The notes under the pieces: generated by a model
Told to the model about the DNA's origin: nothing
What the model saw: the letters and a program-made list of their open reading frames with translations, nothing else
The model's database searches: none
Assembly (NCBI GenBank): GCA_949316495.1
Contig: OX439011.1
Span: 21,109,995 to 21,173,994, forward strand
DNA: 64,000 bases
Origin: Amphiduros pacificus
Taxonomy: Eukaryota > Annelida > Polychaeta > Phyllodocida > Hesionidae
Direction of reading: 5' to 3'
Made by a program: the position numbers and the translations under genes
In this document: positions 10,750 through 23,459 of the stretch, piece by piece
Position numbering within the stretch: the stretch's first letter is position 1
Layout: every line of letters begins with the position of its first letter

Positions 10750-13700
10750 CTTTTTCACTGAAGAGTATTTAGATCTGACAGTGCGATCCGGTTTTGCAGC
10801 TACGGCTGGTTTAGGTTTAACACTTCTTTTCTGTACTTTTCTGTCCTCAGATTTAATATCCTCCGATTTTTTGGTAACCTTTATATCTCCCTCTCTCACT
10901 ACAGTTTTACTGGTGTCCTGAACAGTGTTTTTGACTTGTTTGAATGCTAATCCATTCCTATTATCACTCGAATCAACATTTTCTGATTTCGTAATGGATT
11001 GTGTGTCGACTGTTTTCGATATCACAGTGTGCGTACTCACAGACTCATCTTTGGTGACAAAGGTCTTGCTGCCTTGTTCGTAGTGACCCATATCTTGTGA
11101 CTTGCTTTGTTTTATTTCCGTTTCTCTTGCGATGTCTACATATTGTGTGTGCTGCTTCTCACCAGGAAGATGATCGAAGCCGAGCTGTCGTGGTTTATGG
11201 GTCACATCAAATTTTTGGACGGCTTGCCTCACATTTTCTATCTGTTTTTCTTCTGGCACTTTTTCTGGCTCTGCTTTCCAGGTCAGTGTGTCAGGGGATA
11301 TTGTGATCACTTCTGTCATCTCGGTCTGCATGCCCATAGAGAAACATCTCTCATCTCTGATCTCTCTGCTCACTGCTGCTTGCCGATGCACCACTCCGGG
11401 TCCGGGATGCACCACTCCGGGTCCGGGATGTACCACTCCGGGTCCGGGATGCACCACTCCGGGTCCGGGATGCACCACTCCGGGTCTGGGATGCAACACT
11501 CCGGGTCCGGGATGCACCGCTCCGGGTCCTGGATGCACCACTCCGGATCCAGGATGCACCACTCCGGGTCCAGGATGCACCATGTTTTGGATGGTTTCTG
11601 TCTCTGTTGTTTTCTTTGTCTGTTTGTCCATTTTCTGATGTATTCCACATGGATAGGATTTTGGCCTGGCTCCTCCATGTGCCACAGATCTTGTGGCCGG
11701 TACATCAAATTTGAGTAGAGCCTCTTTCACTCCAATATGCGACTCCTCCACAACCTCTGTCTCAGTCTTGAGATTACTGACCTCCTTATTGACCTCCTTA
11801 TTGACCTCCTTACTGACCCCCTTACTGACCTCCTTATTTGCCTCCTTTGAATCATTTGTTCTTATCTTGGGTTTCTCAACAATTTGTTTTTCTTCCTCAA
11901 CAGTTTCTGTGTAAATATTTTCCTCATAGGTTATTTCAAATTTTCCCTCTTTAGCAAGCTTCGGCTCAAGAGGTACAAAAGCAATAATGTCAGTTTTATT
12001 TTGCTCTGTGACAGAGTCTTGCTCTGTTATTATTTTCTCTGAACCTGGTCTCTTGGTGTCTGTTTTACTTTCTTTATAATCTTTTGGATTTGTGTCTTTG
12101 GGTTTATCTCCATCTGCATCAAACATTTTGAGGAACTCTTTCACTTTAACATGTTTTTCTTGTAGAACCTCTCCAGATGTTTCCGTATGTGAAATGTGCT
12201 TGACCGCAGTTTTTACCTTTAATTTCTCCTCACTGATTACAACAGTTTTGTCTGGCTTCTCCTCAACCAAAATATCTTGTTTCACACCTTGGCTTTTATC
12301 AGTGTCATATTTTTGCAAGAAATCTGCCACTTTCATATGAGATTCTTCGACTATTTCTCCATGCGATTCAATAATATGCTCTTCTATCTTATCAGACTTA
12401 GTAACTTGTGCTTCTTTATTTTGTTCATCATCCTGACCCCCCTTCTCCTTCTCCTCTTCACATATGTGATCCAGTTTGTGTTCCTCCTCTTTCTCCTTCT
12501 TTTCCTCTTCCTGCTTCTCCTCATTTTCATCCTTCCCATTCTCCTTTTTCTTCTCATCCTTTTCTTCATATATGTATTCCAGTTTATCCTCTTTCTCCTT
12601 TTCCTCCTCCTTCTTTTCCTCCTTCTCCTCTTCCTCCTCCTCCTCTTCACATATGTGATCCAGTTTGTGTTTCTCTTTTGTCACTATCTCCACTTTGTGG
12701 CCTTGCTGTATGATCTCCACTCTCTCTATCCCATCTTCTTCCTCATTCTCTACAAATATCTGATGACCATGATCTTCTGCTGTCCTGACCTCCTGCTGCG
12801 TGATTGTAGCTTCATCTCGTCTGCCTAACTCTTCATTCTGCTGTGAAGCTAGCTGCATCAATCTATCAAGTTCTTGATTAATCTCTGCTGTCTTTACTTC
12901 CGACATCCCTTCCAGACCAGCTTCTTGTGATATCTCACTCTGTCCTGCAAGTTTTCTCTTGTATGCAGCTTGATATTTAAGATCTCCTTCATTTGACTCA
13001 TCATTCAGTTCAATTGAGTCAACAGACTCTGGTACAGTTCTGCTGGTTCCTTCAGTTATCCGGATTACATCAATCTGCACATCCGTCTCAGATTTGACTG
13101 GTTGTGGATTTGTCTCCACTACGACCTTCCCGTACAGTTTAGTTGGTTCCTGGGCCTGCTCACCAGAGACTTCCTCATCAACCAGAGTGTTCTGGTTTAT
13201 TTCACATTCTCCGGCAAGCTTCCTCTTTTGAGCTGCTTCGTAGGACAGCTCCCCCTCAACAGCTCCTGTTGCTCTCTCCACTTCACCCACTGACTCTTCA
13301 ATAGTTCTGCTCGTACCTTCAGTGATTCTTATAACATCCACTTCAACGTCTGTGATATCTGCATTTGGCACTTCCTTATCTAGATCTTGTGACTGAGTGA
13401 CTTTTGTCATTTGGTCATCTGTTTCCTGCTCAATTATTTCTGTTTCACAACTTGTGTTCTGTGATATCTCAGTCTCTGCGGCGAGTTTCCTCTTGGCTGC
13501 AGCCTGATACAACAACTCACTCTCATCAACCTGATCCTCTGACTTCATCTGATCCACAGATTCTGATAGAGTCTGGCTCCTTTCCTCTCTCATTCTCACC
13601 ACATCTACTTCAACATCAACACACTTTGTAACAGCTTCATCTTTGATCTGATCAACATTAGTCATTTGTGCTTTCTCTTTGTCCACTTCTTGCTCAAATA

Positions 13701-16700
13701 CTTCACTGTAACCAAGGGTGTTCTGAAAGATCTCACTCTCACCAGCCAGTTTCCTTTTTCCAGCAGGTTGATAGTCTAATTCTCCTTTATCCTCATTCTC
13801 ATCTTTGAGTATGGACATATCATCAACAGTTTCACATTCAGATCTACAGGTACCTACTGTCATTCGTATCACATCCATTTGAACATCACTGCCTTGGATA
13901 TCTACATTTTTCATCGAGCTATCCTTTACATTGGTTTGCTTGGCTTTTTCATCTGCTTCTTGACTGAATGATTCAGTGAATCCCAGCGTGTTCTGAGATT
14001 GTTCACACTGACCTGCTAGTTTTCTCTTACTTGCTGGTTGAAAGTCCAAATCTCCTTCTTCCTTGATGTCTCTTGTGCTGACACATTCATCCACTGTCTC
14101 CGCCTCAGTTCTGGCCAATCCTTCTGTTATCCTGACTATTTCAAGCTCAGCATCCTTTTCCTCTGATCTCTCCTGTTTTGATGGATCTTTTCCTGTGTCA
14201 GCATCCTCGGCAATGGCTTTCTCTGTTGAATCAGTCATTACAACCGTTTCTGTGAGTTCCTTCATCTGTTGCAGGATTTCCCCTTGTTGTTCTATCTGCT
14301 CAAGGAGACTCTCTGCCTCACTGACACTGGTTCTTGTCGTCTTCCCTACACTGTAAAATTCTTCTCCGTCCGAACCTCTCACTATTTCCTTCCTCTTAGC
14401 CACAACTGTCTCCTGACAAACAATCAAGCTTTTCCTTTTTTCTGTAATCTCACCGAGCCTGATAACGGTAGCTTGTGATGTTGGCTGCATAGGCTGTGAT
14501 TGCTCAGCAGAGTCAGACTTCGTGGCGGCATCTTCCTTGGCCCATTCCTGTTTTATAATTGCCATATCTTCTCTGGCGTCATCCTCTTCCTTGTTCTCAT
14601 CAATACCTTTTGAGCTTTCATGAATCATTATAAGTTCCTCAGCAATTTCCATAAAATTGGTAGCATTTGTTTCAGTACCTGCCTCAATGTTTTCTCTGTG
14701 GTCAGTAACTTGATCATTGCTTGCTGCATTGAGGTCCTCCTGAACCTCTACCTTTGATTCACATTTATAATTTTCCTGGAGTTGAAGTTCTGAGCTTTCT
14801 TGTCTTGTCACCTTGAGGATATCACTTTCCACAATAACAGATTCTTGATGGATAGTATCTTCTGGAAAATCTCGTTGGATATGATCAGAAAGATCTCTTT
14901 TTCTTTCAATCTTAGTGTCTCTTGTTGCAAATTCTCTTTCTTTAATGTCGCTGTATGCTTTTACTGCCATTTGCTGTAGGGATGTAACTGTACCAGGAGA
15001 GAGCGGCATCATTCCCTCAGCCCCTGTCACAGTATGAGATGACTCTCCACCTTCTGCTTCTATTATAACTGCCTCTGCTGGTTGTATTGAGGAGACATCT
15101 GGAGAGATTTCAACTTGCTTGTGTTCTTCATTTGCTATTGCATCTACATGGTCAATTTTCGCCGTGTGTTGAATATTAGAATCTGCTAGTACAGAATCCA
15201 ACTTAATACTTTCTGCAGAAGAAACCAACTCATTCTCATTTTCTTGCCTTATTTGTAAAGTATCTCTTAGATCTTGTAGAGAATTCTTTACTCGCTTTAC
15301 TCGTCGCACTGACTCTAAAGCTTCCATTAGCTTCATCTGTTCTGTCTGCATCTCTTGTATTTTTTGCATTTGTTCTACACGAAGATTAGCTAACAGCTGC
15401 ATTTCTTCGGTTGCTGGTCCTGCTGCCTCAGAGTCTGACTCGTGTCCTGCTCCGGCCAGCTCAGCTAGAAGCATATCTTCTGTCATATCACTGGTCTGCT
15501 CCTCCAGATGCTCTCTCTGCTCTATCAACTGCTGCAACAACTCCTCCTCAGAATCTACACTGCTCTTTAAGGCCATACTCTCTCCTCCTCCGCTTGCCTC
15601 TAGTACCATTTCTAAGCCCATAGCTTCCTCTTCAATATGTCTACTAGCCTGCGCCTCCTGAGAAATTAACTTATCTGTAGCTCTAATGTCAAAAGTGGGT
15701 GATTCCTCAGACAAAACTTCTTTGACTGTAAGTGTTTGGCTGTTTTGTCTGACCAACTCCATCAGTTGGTGTTCTGATGTTATCTCAATTTCACTATTAT
15801 CCTCTGTGTCTTCTGCGAGTTCCTCTCCTGCACCTAGTCTTGGTTCAGATATGAGCTGCACTTCGATTTCCTTAGGCTCCATTTGAGTATTGCAAGAAGG
15901 CATTTTGCTCTGGGTTCCTCTTGGTTTCGACAATTTTTCCAGCAGAACAGCCTTGTGAGCTTCATGAGTATCTGCAGTATGTTCCAGAGAATGAACAAAT
16001 TTCAAAAGTATTTCTTTTTGTGATTTGAGATCTTCAAGGTATTCCATCTCTTCTGTAATTTCCACACTCTCTTCATCACCTAGCTCTCCAGAATTTATTG
16101 CCTTTAATTTACTAAGAAGTTCTTTACGTTTTGTCTTCAACTGCTGCAGTAACTGTGTGTGGTCACTGTCTGGTTCATATTCAGCAGATTCTTCACTGTT
16201 CCAGGACCATCTCTGAGTCTCACTGAGTGACACTTTCTCTTTTTCTGGAATGGGGTTTCCCTGTATTCTTAATTGTTCTGCTTCAGTTTCTTCTTGTAAT
16301 TTGTCGATGACGGAAACACAACCCATCAATTGCTCAAATTTCTCTGTCATTTCTTGAGATAAACGCTTTTCAGGTGTCACACATAACATTGCTTTCTTTC
16401 TTAGAGTCACAACAGTTTCTGTATTCGGTATAACTTCTGCAGAATAGGAACCTGCCATTTGTGTGTCAAGCATTTCATTTTCCATACTTGTGTTGTTAGT
16501 TGCCTCATTTGCAGTTGACATTTCAAGACATTTTTCTGTATGCAATGTCTTTATTTCATCAGAATGCTGCTTTTGAGATATTTCAATAAACTCATGATGT
16601 TCTGGTTCTGGTTCGACATAATCTTTCCTTAAACCTTGACACAAATGAGAAAGTTCAAGAAGAGTAGTATCCATTTCCTTATCATCACCACACTGATCCA

Positions 16701-19700
16701 TTAAATCTTCAAGAGAATCAGTTAAACTGTCTTTTCTATCCTTCTTTGCATCTAAAGAATCTGTGCTTTGACACTCAACCTTTTCACTTTCATCCAGAGA
16801 ATCAATATCGTTAGCATCCTCTTCATCATCGGATGAGTCGCTGTCACTGTCCACTGTATCAACATAGTCCACGGTTTCTGCTAGCTCTCCTTCATCCACT
16901 CTGGCATTTATAGCCGCAGTGCATTCCGTCACTTCATCCAGTAAATCAAGCATCTCATTCTTCTGTTTATCCAAAGTGAACACCATGCATCGCTCTTCCT
17001 CTCTCCTAACATTTTCCTTCCATATATTCAGCTCCCTTTCTTCTTTGAGTCTAGTGGACTCTTTGACCTCCTGTATTTCAGCCATCATTGTTTGTCTTTT
17101 CAATCTTAATTGTTCAAAAATGGATAACACATTGGGTTCTTCCGGCTCTGATTTGATTTGTCCTTGTTCTGGTTCAACTGGAGTGACCCTCTCTGGCTCT
17201 GGCTCAAATTCATCTTGCATGACTGGCTCCACACTGCTTTGGGCCTGCATTGGTGGTTCTGTTTCTGATTGTGTTGGAATGACTGTCTCTTCCTCTTTTG
17301 TAACATTCATATCTAACGGCCCTGACTTTAGCAATGCTTCTTGCAGTGGCCCTGTTTCTTGTTTTGTTTCAATATCTAGCTGTGTTTCTGATTTTGTGTG
17401 CAAGACTTGGTCAGTTTTATATCTGTCCTTCAAATTTTGGCACAACTGGGAAAGTTCCATCATTGTATCATCAACTTCCTCTTTTTGTTGTAAAAGTTCA
17501 CCTATCATGACCTCCACCCCAGAGCCATCATCCTCTTCTGACTCCATAGATATAACACGTTTTTCTTCCATGCCACTCAATGTTTCTGGTCCATCACGTA
17601 AATCAGGCTTGTGTTCAGGAGGTACATGACCCTCATTATTCACATTGGATGGTTGGGATGTGTTAGATTCTGTTACTTCATACTGAGTCCTTAGATTCTG
17701 ACATAACTGAGACAGTTCTGACATAGTTTGATCAGTTTCTTCTTCTCGGTGCATGAGATCATCCATTAAACTAATAACTTTAAACTCATCATCAAAGCTA
17801 AGTATTTTAGTTTCTGCTGTTGTGGATATTTCAGATTCTTCCACTGTGAATACTTCAGGTTCTTTTGTTGTGATCAACTCGGGTTCTTCAGCTGTGACCA
17901 CTTCAGTTTCTGCTGATGCAGACATTTCAGGTCTTGCAATGACAGTAATTTCTTGTTTTACTGATGTGATCACTTCTGTTTCTTCTGATGTTGACATTTC
18001 AAGTTCTTCTGCTGTAACCACTTCAGTTTCAGCCATTGTGGACATTTCAGGCCCAGAAGTTATAGTCATTTCAGGTTCCTCGGATATCACTTCAGTTTCT
18101 GCTGCCATGGACATTTCAGCTGTGACCACTTCCGTTTCTGTCCTTGCAGACATTTCTGGTCTTGAGGTGATAGTCATTTTATTCTCTTCTGAGGTGACCA
18201 CTTCTGTTTCTTCTGATGTTGACATTTCAAGTTCTTCTGCTGTAACCACTTCAGTTTCAGCCATTGTGGACATTTCAGGTCCAGCAGTTATCGTCATTTC
18301 AGGTTTCTCAGGTGTTACTTCAGTTTCTGCTGCTGTTTCAGGTTCTTCAGTTGTAACCACTTCTGTTTCTGTTCTTGTGGACATTTCGGGTCTTGCAATG
18401 ACAGTCATTTCTTGTTTTACTGATGTGATCACTTCTGTTTCTTCTGATGTTGACATTTCAAATTCTTCAGCTGTAACCACTTCAGTTTCTGCTGTTGTGG
18501 ACATTTCAGGTCCAGCAGTTATGGTCATTTCAGGTTCCTCTGATATCACTTCGGTATCTGCTGCTGTTTCAGGTTCTTCAGCTGTGACCACTTCCGTTTC
18601 TGTCCTTGCGGACATTTCAGGCCGTGCAGTTAAGGTCATTTCAGGTTCCTCTGGTGTGAAGACTTCAGTCTCTGCTGCCTTGGACATTTCAGGCTCCTCT
18701 GCCAAAACTACTTCGGTTTCTTCAGATGTGGACATCACAGGTCCAGCAGTTATTGTCATTTCAGATTGGGCTGGGGATATATTTCCTTGATCTGTAGTTT
18801 CTAGGTCAGATGTTGTTAAAGTCTCCATCATTGTAAGTGACTCAACTGAAGTAAATGTTTGATTCTCAGCTGGTGTAATATGACCTTTACTGTCTATTTC
18901 CTCACTGACAGCTGGTGTAATTTGACCTTTACTGTCTATTTCCACACTGACAGCTGGTGTAATTTGACCTTTACTGTCTACTTCCACACTGACAGCTGGT
19001 GTAATTTGACCTTTACTGTCTACTTCCACACTGACAGCTGGTGTAATTTGACCTTTACTGTCTACTTCCACACTGACAACTGGTTTGCTTTCTGGTGCTT
19101 GTGCTTTTTCACTGTCAGCTGCAGAGGGTTTTTCAACTATTTCTGGTTCAGATTGCTCAATATTTTCATTGTCATTTTGCACAGTTGTTACAACTGTTTC
19201 TTTATCACAGGAAGTTGACATTTCTTTTTCCAATACCAAATTATTTGCTGATTTGTTCTCAGTTGCTGAGATGTCAGATTCATTTTGTGTCTTTTCTGAA
19301 TTGTTCACAGTTTGAGAAAGAACTATTTCTGGTTCATTCGTTTTCAAATCTTGTTTATTGATTGGTTGAGCTAATTCGGAATCATCTGATACATCACTTT
19401 GAGGTTCTATGGCTGTGTCATCACTTGTTTTAGGATTTGCAGTCTCAATATTTGCTTCCATTCTATACTGCTCTATCTGACGACGAGTTGTTAGACTGGT
19501 AGTATTGGCTGACGATTGTGCAACTTTTCTCTTTGCAGCTTGGACATCTGCTGTGAGTGTAGTCAGCTGTTTTAACAATTTGCTGTATTTCACGAGTTGT
19601 TTCCTTTTATTCCCACCTCGCTGTTCAGTCTCATCCACAGAGAGATTAAGTTTATTTACAGCTTCCTGTACCATGCGTAATTGTTCCATTTTAGCAACTA

Positions 19701-22700
19701 AAGTGTTATTCAATTCCCTTAGTTCCTCGAGACGAATTAGTTCATTTGTGTAGTGAACACTTTCTACAAAAGCTATTCTTTCCTTCATCTCTTTCCGCTC
19801 CCGCGTTTTCTTCATCTGTTGCATATCAAGCATCATTAACTCTCGTTTTAATTTCATCTGCTCCATTAAAGACTGTGGCAGGCCGCTCTCTACCTTTTCC
19901 TTCTCCTCCTCATCTTCTTCCATTTCTGGTTTTCCACCTGTTGCACCCTCCACAGTTACCTCTTCTTCCTTCATATCACCTTGAACTTCTTCCTCTTTTG
20001 AAATTGTTTCTCTACTTACACTCATCTCCTCTTGTGTTACCATTAACTCCATTCCGTCTGGATGCTGGAGTTGCAACTGAGCTGGTTCATATTCAAGAGA
20101 CTGGATCTGCACATTCTCACATTCCTTTTGATCTGTCATGATTTCTGATTCACTGTCTTCCACCTCTCTTTTTTCCATAACAAAATCATCATCCATTGGT
20201 TTATCTTCTGCAAGAGGATGTGGTGTACTCTCAGGCGACCCTGCCTCTAGAGCAACTTGTCCTGCATCATCCAGACATATTTTGATTTCTTTATCTACTG
20301 GAATGTTCTCTTTGACAGACTCTTCCTCCTTGGTTACAGTTTCCAGTTGCTCCTTGGTTTCTTCTTTTGTCTCCAACTCAACCTGAGTCTCAGTTTCTAT
20401 CTTATCTTGTCCTACTTGTACTTCCTGGTCTTCTTTTTTAGTCTCGGTTTCTATCTTATCTTGTTCAACTTGTACTTCCTGGTCTTCTTTTTTAGTCTCT
20501 GTTTCTATCTTATCTTGTCCTACTTGTACTTCCTGGTCTTCTCTCACACACGTATGTTTGGTGAGCTGCATGTGTTGTAATATTGATAACTGTCCAATCA
20601 CTGAGGGGTTGACCTGTGATTCTTGCTGGGACTGCCCCTCATTGGTCGTTTCCATAGTCACTATGTTGGTAGCTTCTATGGTAACAAGCTTGGGTTCTTC
20701 AACACTTGAAGAATCATCAACATCTGGTGTTTGGTTTTGTTGCAAGGTCACTGACTCCACCTCTGGAGCAGATAAGATGGCTACCTGCCGTGTTTCTACG
20801 GGAGTGCTTTCGAAATTACTTGTATCACTTGTTTGTATGTCCAAACTTTCCTCTCCACAAATCTTCTCGATAATAGTGATATTTTCAGATTGTCTTGTTG
20901 TTTGTTCCGCTGCTTCAGCTTCCGCATACAAGCTATCTAGGTCATCCCATTCATGCTCATTATGCTCCACCTTTTTATAAGACACAATCGCTAACTCTGA
21001 ATTTATATTAATTTTATCTGTCGTTTCTTCCTCATCACTTTGCTTAGGGGCTGACATTTTCCGACCTAAAGCACCTGCTAGGATACTTTTTGCTTGCTCT
21101 TTTGTTTGTGGAGGAGCAATTAATCCTGGTAGTTTTGGCTGTGATTCGTCTAATCCTTGTGTGGCATCCGGTGGCTTCGGCGGTGATTCTTCTAATTCGC
21201 ACTCCTCCATCTCGGCTAAGGGGGCCCCTGCAGATGGACCAGACTCCTTTTCCACATCCTCAGTTTCCTTAGGATGGTATCTCTGCACAGTGTCCACAGT
21301 TTCTTCAATATCCTCTTCATCATAGTCCTCATCCATCAATTCCATATCTTCTGCCCCTTCAAAAGACGAACTCATTTCCTTTGTTTCTAGCGTCTCTATC
21401 TCCTCCATCACACGTTCCTCTGGTATAGCTCCCTGGGGTGAGCTTATCTCCGAAAAGTTTAGTTTGCGTAAATGTTTTGGCACCTTCTTCTTGCGGGACG
21501 TCTTTTGAGCACCTTGTTTTGGAGAGGGGTTTTGTTTTGAGCGAGAGCTTGGCCCTGGCTTTGGCATAACCGATGGCTTTGTGGTGGGTATACTCCTGGA
21601 AGTAACTGTTTGATTGCCCTTCACTTCCTCTGGCTTGGCAGTGACAGGTGTTTGTTGAGCTGATTTGGTTTCTGCCACAGACTTGGATACATGTACCGGT
21701 TTTGGAAGTACAACTGGTTTTGTTCCTTTATCCGGTTTTAACCCTGATCCTGGTTTTGGAGCTACTGCCGATCTTGGAGCTGCTGCTGGTTTTGGAGCTA
21801 CTGCTGGTTTTGGAGCTACTTCTGGTTTTTGAGCAACTTCCGGTTTTGGAGCTACTACCGGTTTTGGAGCTACTGCCGGCTTTGGAGAAATCTGCTTCAC
21901 AGTGTTCTGTTTCGATGCAGGCTTGGGTGCCACAGCTGGTTTCGGGGTCTGCCCCGGCCTAGACACTGCTGATGGCCTGGGGGTCTGCCCCGGCTTAGGA
22001 AGAAGCGATGGCTTTGTTTTCTTGGAAGGCTGCGGTGGAGGTGGCAGTAACGCGGGCCTCTGGAGTACCGGATGCGTGACCTGTGACTGCTGCTCGGTTA
22101 CCGTTCTCTGCTGTCTTCTCTGAGAAATCTTAAAACCACCACTTTTTTCAACGGACACTATTTTCTTTTGTTTATGATGCTGAGTAACCACCACAGAGCC
22201 CTGTTGTTGCTGTGTCACCCACTGCTGCTCCGTCCTGGACTCCCCCTCCAAGCCGAAAGGATTAAGTTCTTCCTCTTCTATCTCCTCAAACTTGGCCACT
22301 TTGGGCTGGAAGCTTGTCCTCTCAGGCAGGGCACTACTCGCATGTAATTTACCCTGCCTCTGTCTGACTGACATGCTTATATCATACTTAGGAGTTGTCA
22401 CCTGTTTATGCTCTATAGATTCCTCATAATGTGTGACGTCATCAGAAGAAGGGGTTGCCATCACAGAGGGGTGTGACCCAGGAATGACATCAGGCTGACC
22501 TACTTGTCTACCAAACACCCCTGCAGTAAAGCCATACCTTGCCTGTGTTGCCTCCGTGTGTTGCTGCTGCTGCTGGCTGTGTACCTCCCCTGATGCTCCA
22601 CACTGCGATGATTGCTCCTCAGACTTGAAGCCTTCATATCTGTGCCTCTCCTGCCAGGCTCCGTGAGCTGCCGGGTCCAAGCTCTCAAACCTCTCCCAGC

Positions 22701-23442
22701 CTGCCTCCCCCCTCCCTGCTGACACAGAGCTAATAATCCTCTCAGTGCTCTGTCCACTCTGAGTGAAAGTTCTGCTACTTTTATGCGCCATGTTTTGGTC
22801 AGTTTGCAAAGTTTCCACACTATCAAACTTTATGCTGGGAGAGGGCCAAGTTTCCACGGCAACAGGGTTGGTATCCACAGCAACTGCTGACTTGATGCTT
22901 TGACTGGGTGGTGTATGGGGTAACTTGGTCCTGCCAGTTTCTATATCTGCACCCTCTGAGGGAGGCTGCTGGCTGCCACTCCCGGTTACCATGGCAACCA
23001 CCTCACTAAGCCATTTATCACCCCTACTGGCTGCTGATACATCGTCACTCAGGTATTTCTTGTCAGCATTACCTGCAGTGGTGGTGTGCCCTGTATCAGT
23101 CTTGGTGTGTCCCGTATCAGCCTTGCCCATGTCAGTCCTAACAAGGCTTTGGTCATCAGAGCCAGTGGGCTGGGTCCCTATCATTTTGGCACTTTCCTGT
23201 GACGAGCTATCCTTCACGGCCACGGCCTGTCTTTGCCTTCTATCCTCCTCGGCCAGCTCAGCCCACTTTGCCTCATCAGCAAAACTACTCCACTCAGTAC
23301 TGTCCCTGTCGTGTGCTGATGAGACTGCCCCCTGGTGGTCAGGGTCCTCCTGATCCTCCGAATCACTCTGGATTAATGGAGTCCGTTCCAGAATCTCCTC
23401 CCGAGCCCTCTGCTCGTTCCTCTTCTCCTTGCTGCCCTCCAT
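10750..23442 (-). CDS. Giant first coding exon (4231 codons), disordered scaffold-like protein, family not recognised
   Basis: One uninterrupted reading frame starts at ATG-GAG-GGC (G at -3 and +4, in-frame TGA two codons upstream) and runs into AAAAAG|gtaggt, a strong donor in phase 0, so the protein must continue in a downstream exon. Order by residue: acidic N-terminus with DHQGA at 36; Pro-Lys (PKP) stretch about 460-660; helical coiled-coil-like segments about 1187-1306, 2106-2187, 2427-2508 and 2678-2740; VSVEVDSKGQITPA repeats about 1454-1526; AETEVVTAEEPEMT-type repeats about 1558-1861; three ELSxLCQxL motifs; five KRKLAG repeats about 3130-3500; Glu/Lys-rich block about 3581-3675; four V-x-x-x-L-x-K-F-D motifs; HPGPGVV repeats about 3953-4021; basic C-terminus. 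No enzyme fold, signal peptide or membrane segment is visible. A cytoskeletal or centrosomal scaffold is a guess from composition. It probably shares 3' exons with the other two giant exons. Confidence 0.9.
11380..11590 (-). repeat. Coding 21-bp repeat, HPGPGVV units
   Basis: About ten copies of a 7-residue unit (HPGPGVV, HPGSGVV, HPRPGVV) lie in frame inside the 4231-codon exon. The plus strand here has paired G-tracts (GGGTCCGGG) separated by about 12 bases. Confidence 0.85.
12420..12700 (-). repeat. Coding Glu/Lys low-complexity tract
   Basis: Runs of Glu and Lys interrupted by three LDHICEE or LEYIYEE islands, residues about 3581-3675 of the 4231-codon exon. Polypurine on the coding strand. 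Confidence 0.85.
12940..14110 (-). repeat. Five diverged protein repeats ending in KRKLAG
   Basis: Units of about 80-90 residues follow the pattern V-x-(I/V)-D-V-(I/V)-R-(I/M)-x-E-G ... E-S-V-D ... G-(D/E)-L-x-(Y/F)-(Q/E)-(A/P)-A-x-KRKLAG-(Q/E)-x-E-x-x-Q-N-T. Substitutions are spread over the units, unlike the young tandem repeats elsewhere, so selection has kept the pattern. Confidence 0.8.
17860..18770 (-). repeat. Coding Glu/Thr repeats (AETEVVTAEEPEMT type)
   Basis: About 20 imperfect units of 13-16 residues, with occasional higher-order duplication, in the middle of the 4231-codon exon. Expected to be disordered and highly acidic. Confidence 0.8.
18866..19081 (-). repeat. Coding 42-bp repeat, VSVEVDSKGQITPA
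   Basis: Five close copies of a 14-residue unit keep the frame of the 4231-codon exon. High identity points to recent expansion. Confidence 0.85.
20380..20545 (-). repeat. Coding 57-bp repeat, three copies
   Basis: Three near-identical 19-residue units of the type EDQEVQVGQDKIETETKK inside the 4231-codon exon. Confidence 0.8.
21700..21900 (-). repeat. Coding Pro-Lys-Pro repeats
   Basis: (A/V)-V-A-P-K-P-x pentapeptide-to-heptapeptide units near residues 515-580. PxxP content could bind SH3 domains (inference). Confidence 0.8.
22985..22998. promoter_or_regulatory. RFX X-box palindrome within coding sequence
   Basis: GTTACCATGGCAAC, encoding Val-Ala-Met-Val-Thr of the 4231-codon exon. It could be a site or a codon coincidence. 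Confidence 0.25.
23322..23340 (-). promoter_or_regulatory. CTCF-like motif inside the start of the 4231-codon exon
   Basis: Minus strand reads CCACCAGGGGGCAGT, one or two differences from the bilaterian CTCF core. It encodes HQGAV at residues 36-40. Confidence 0.4.
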
Positions 23443-23459
23443 TGCTCACCTACTTGTCC

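Noticed and set aside
17753-18790. 345-codon plus-strand ORF
   Set aside because: Antisense shadow of Glu/Thr repeats in the 4231-codon exon.
15225-19885. PCM1-like centriolar satellite protein
   Set aside because: Coiled-coil style is suggestive only; no diagnostic motif could be matched by eye.
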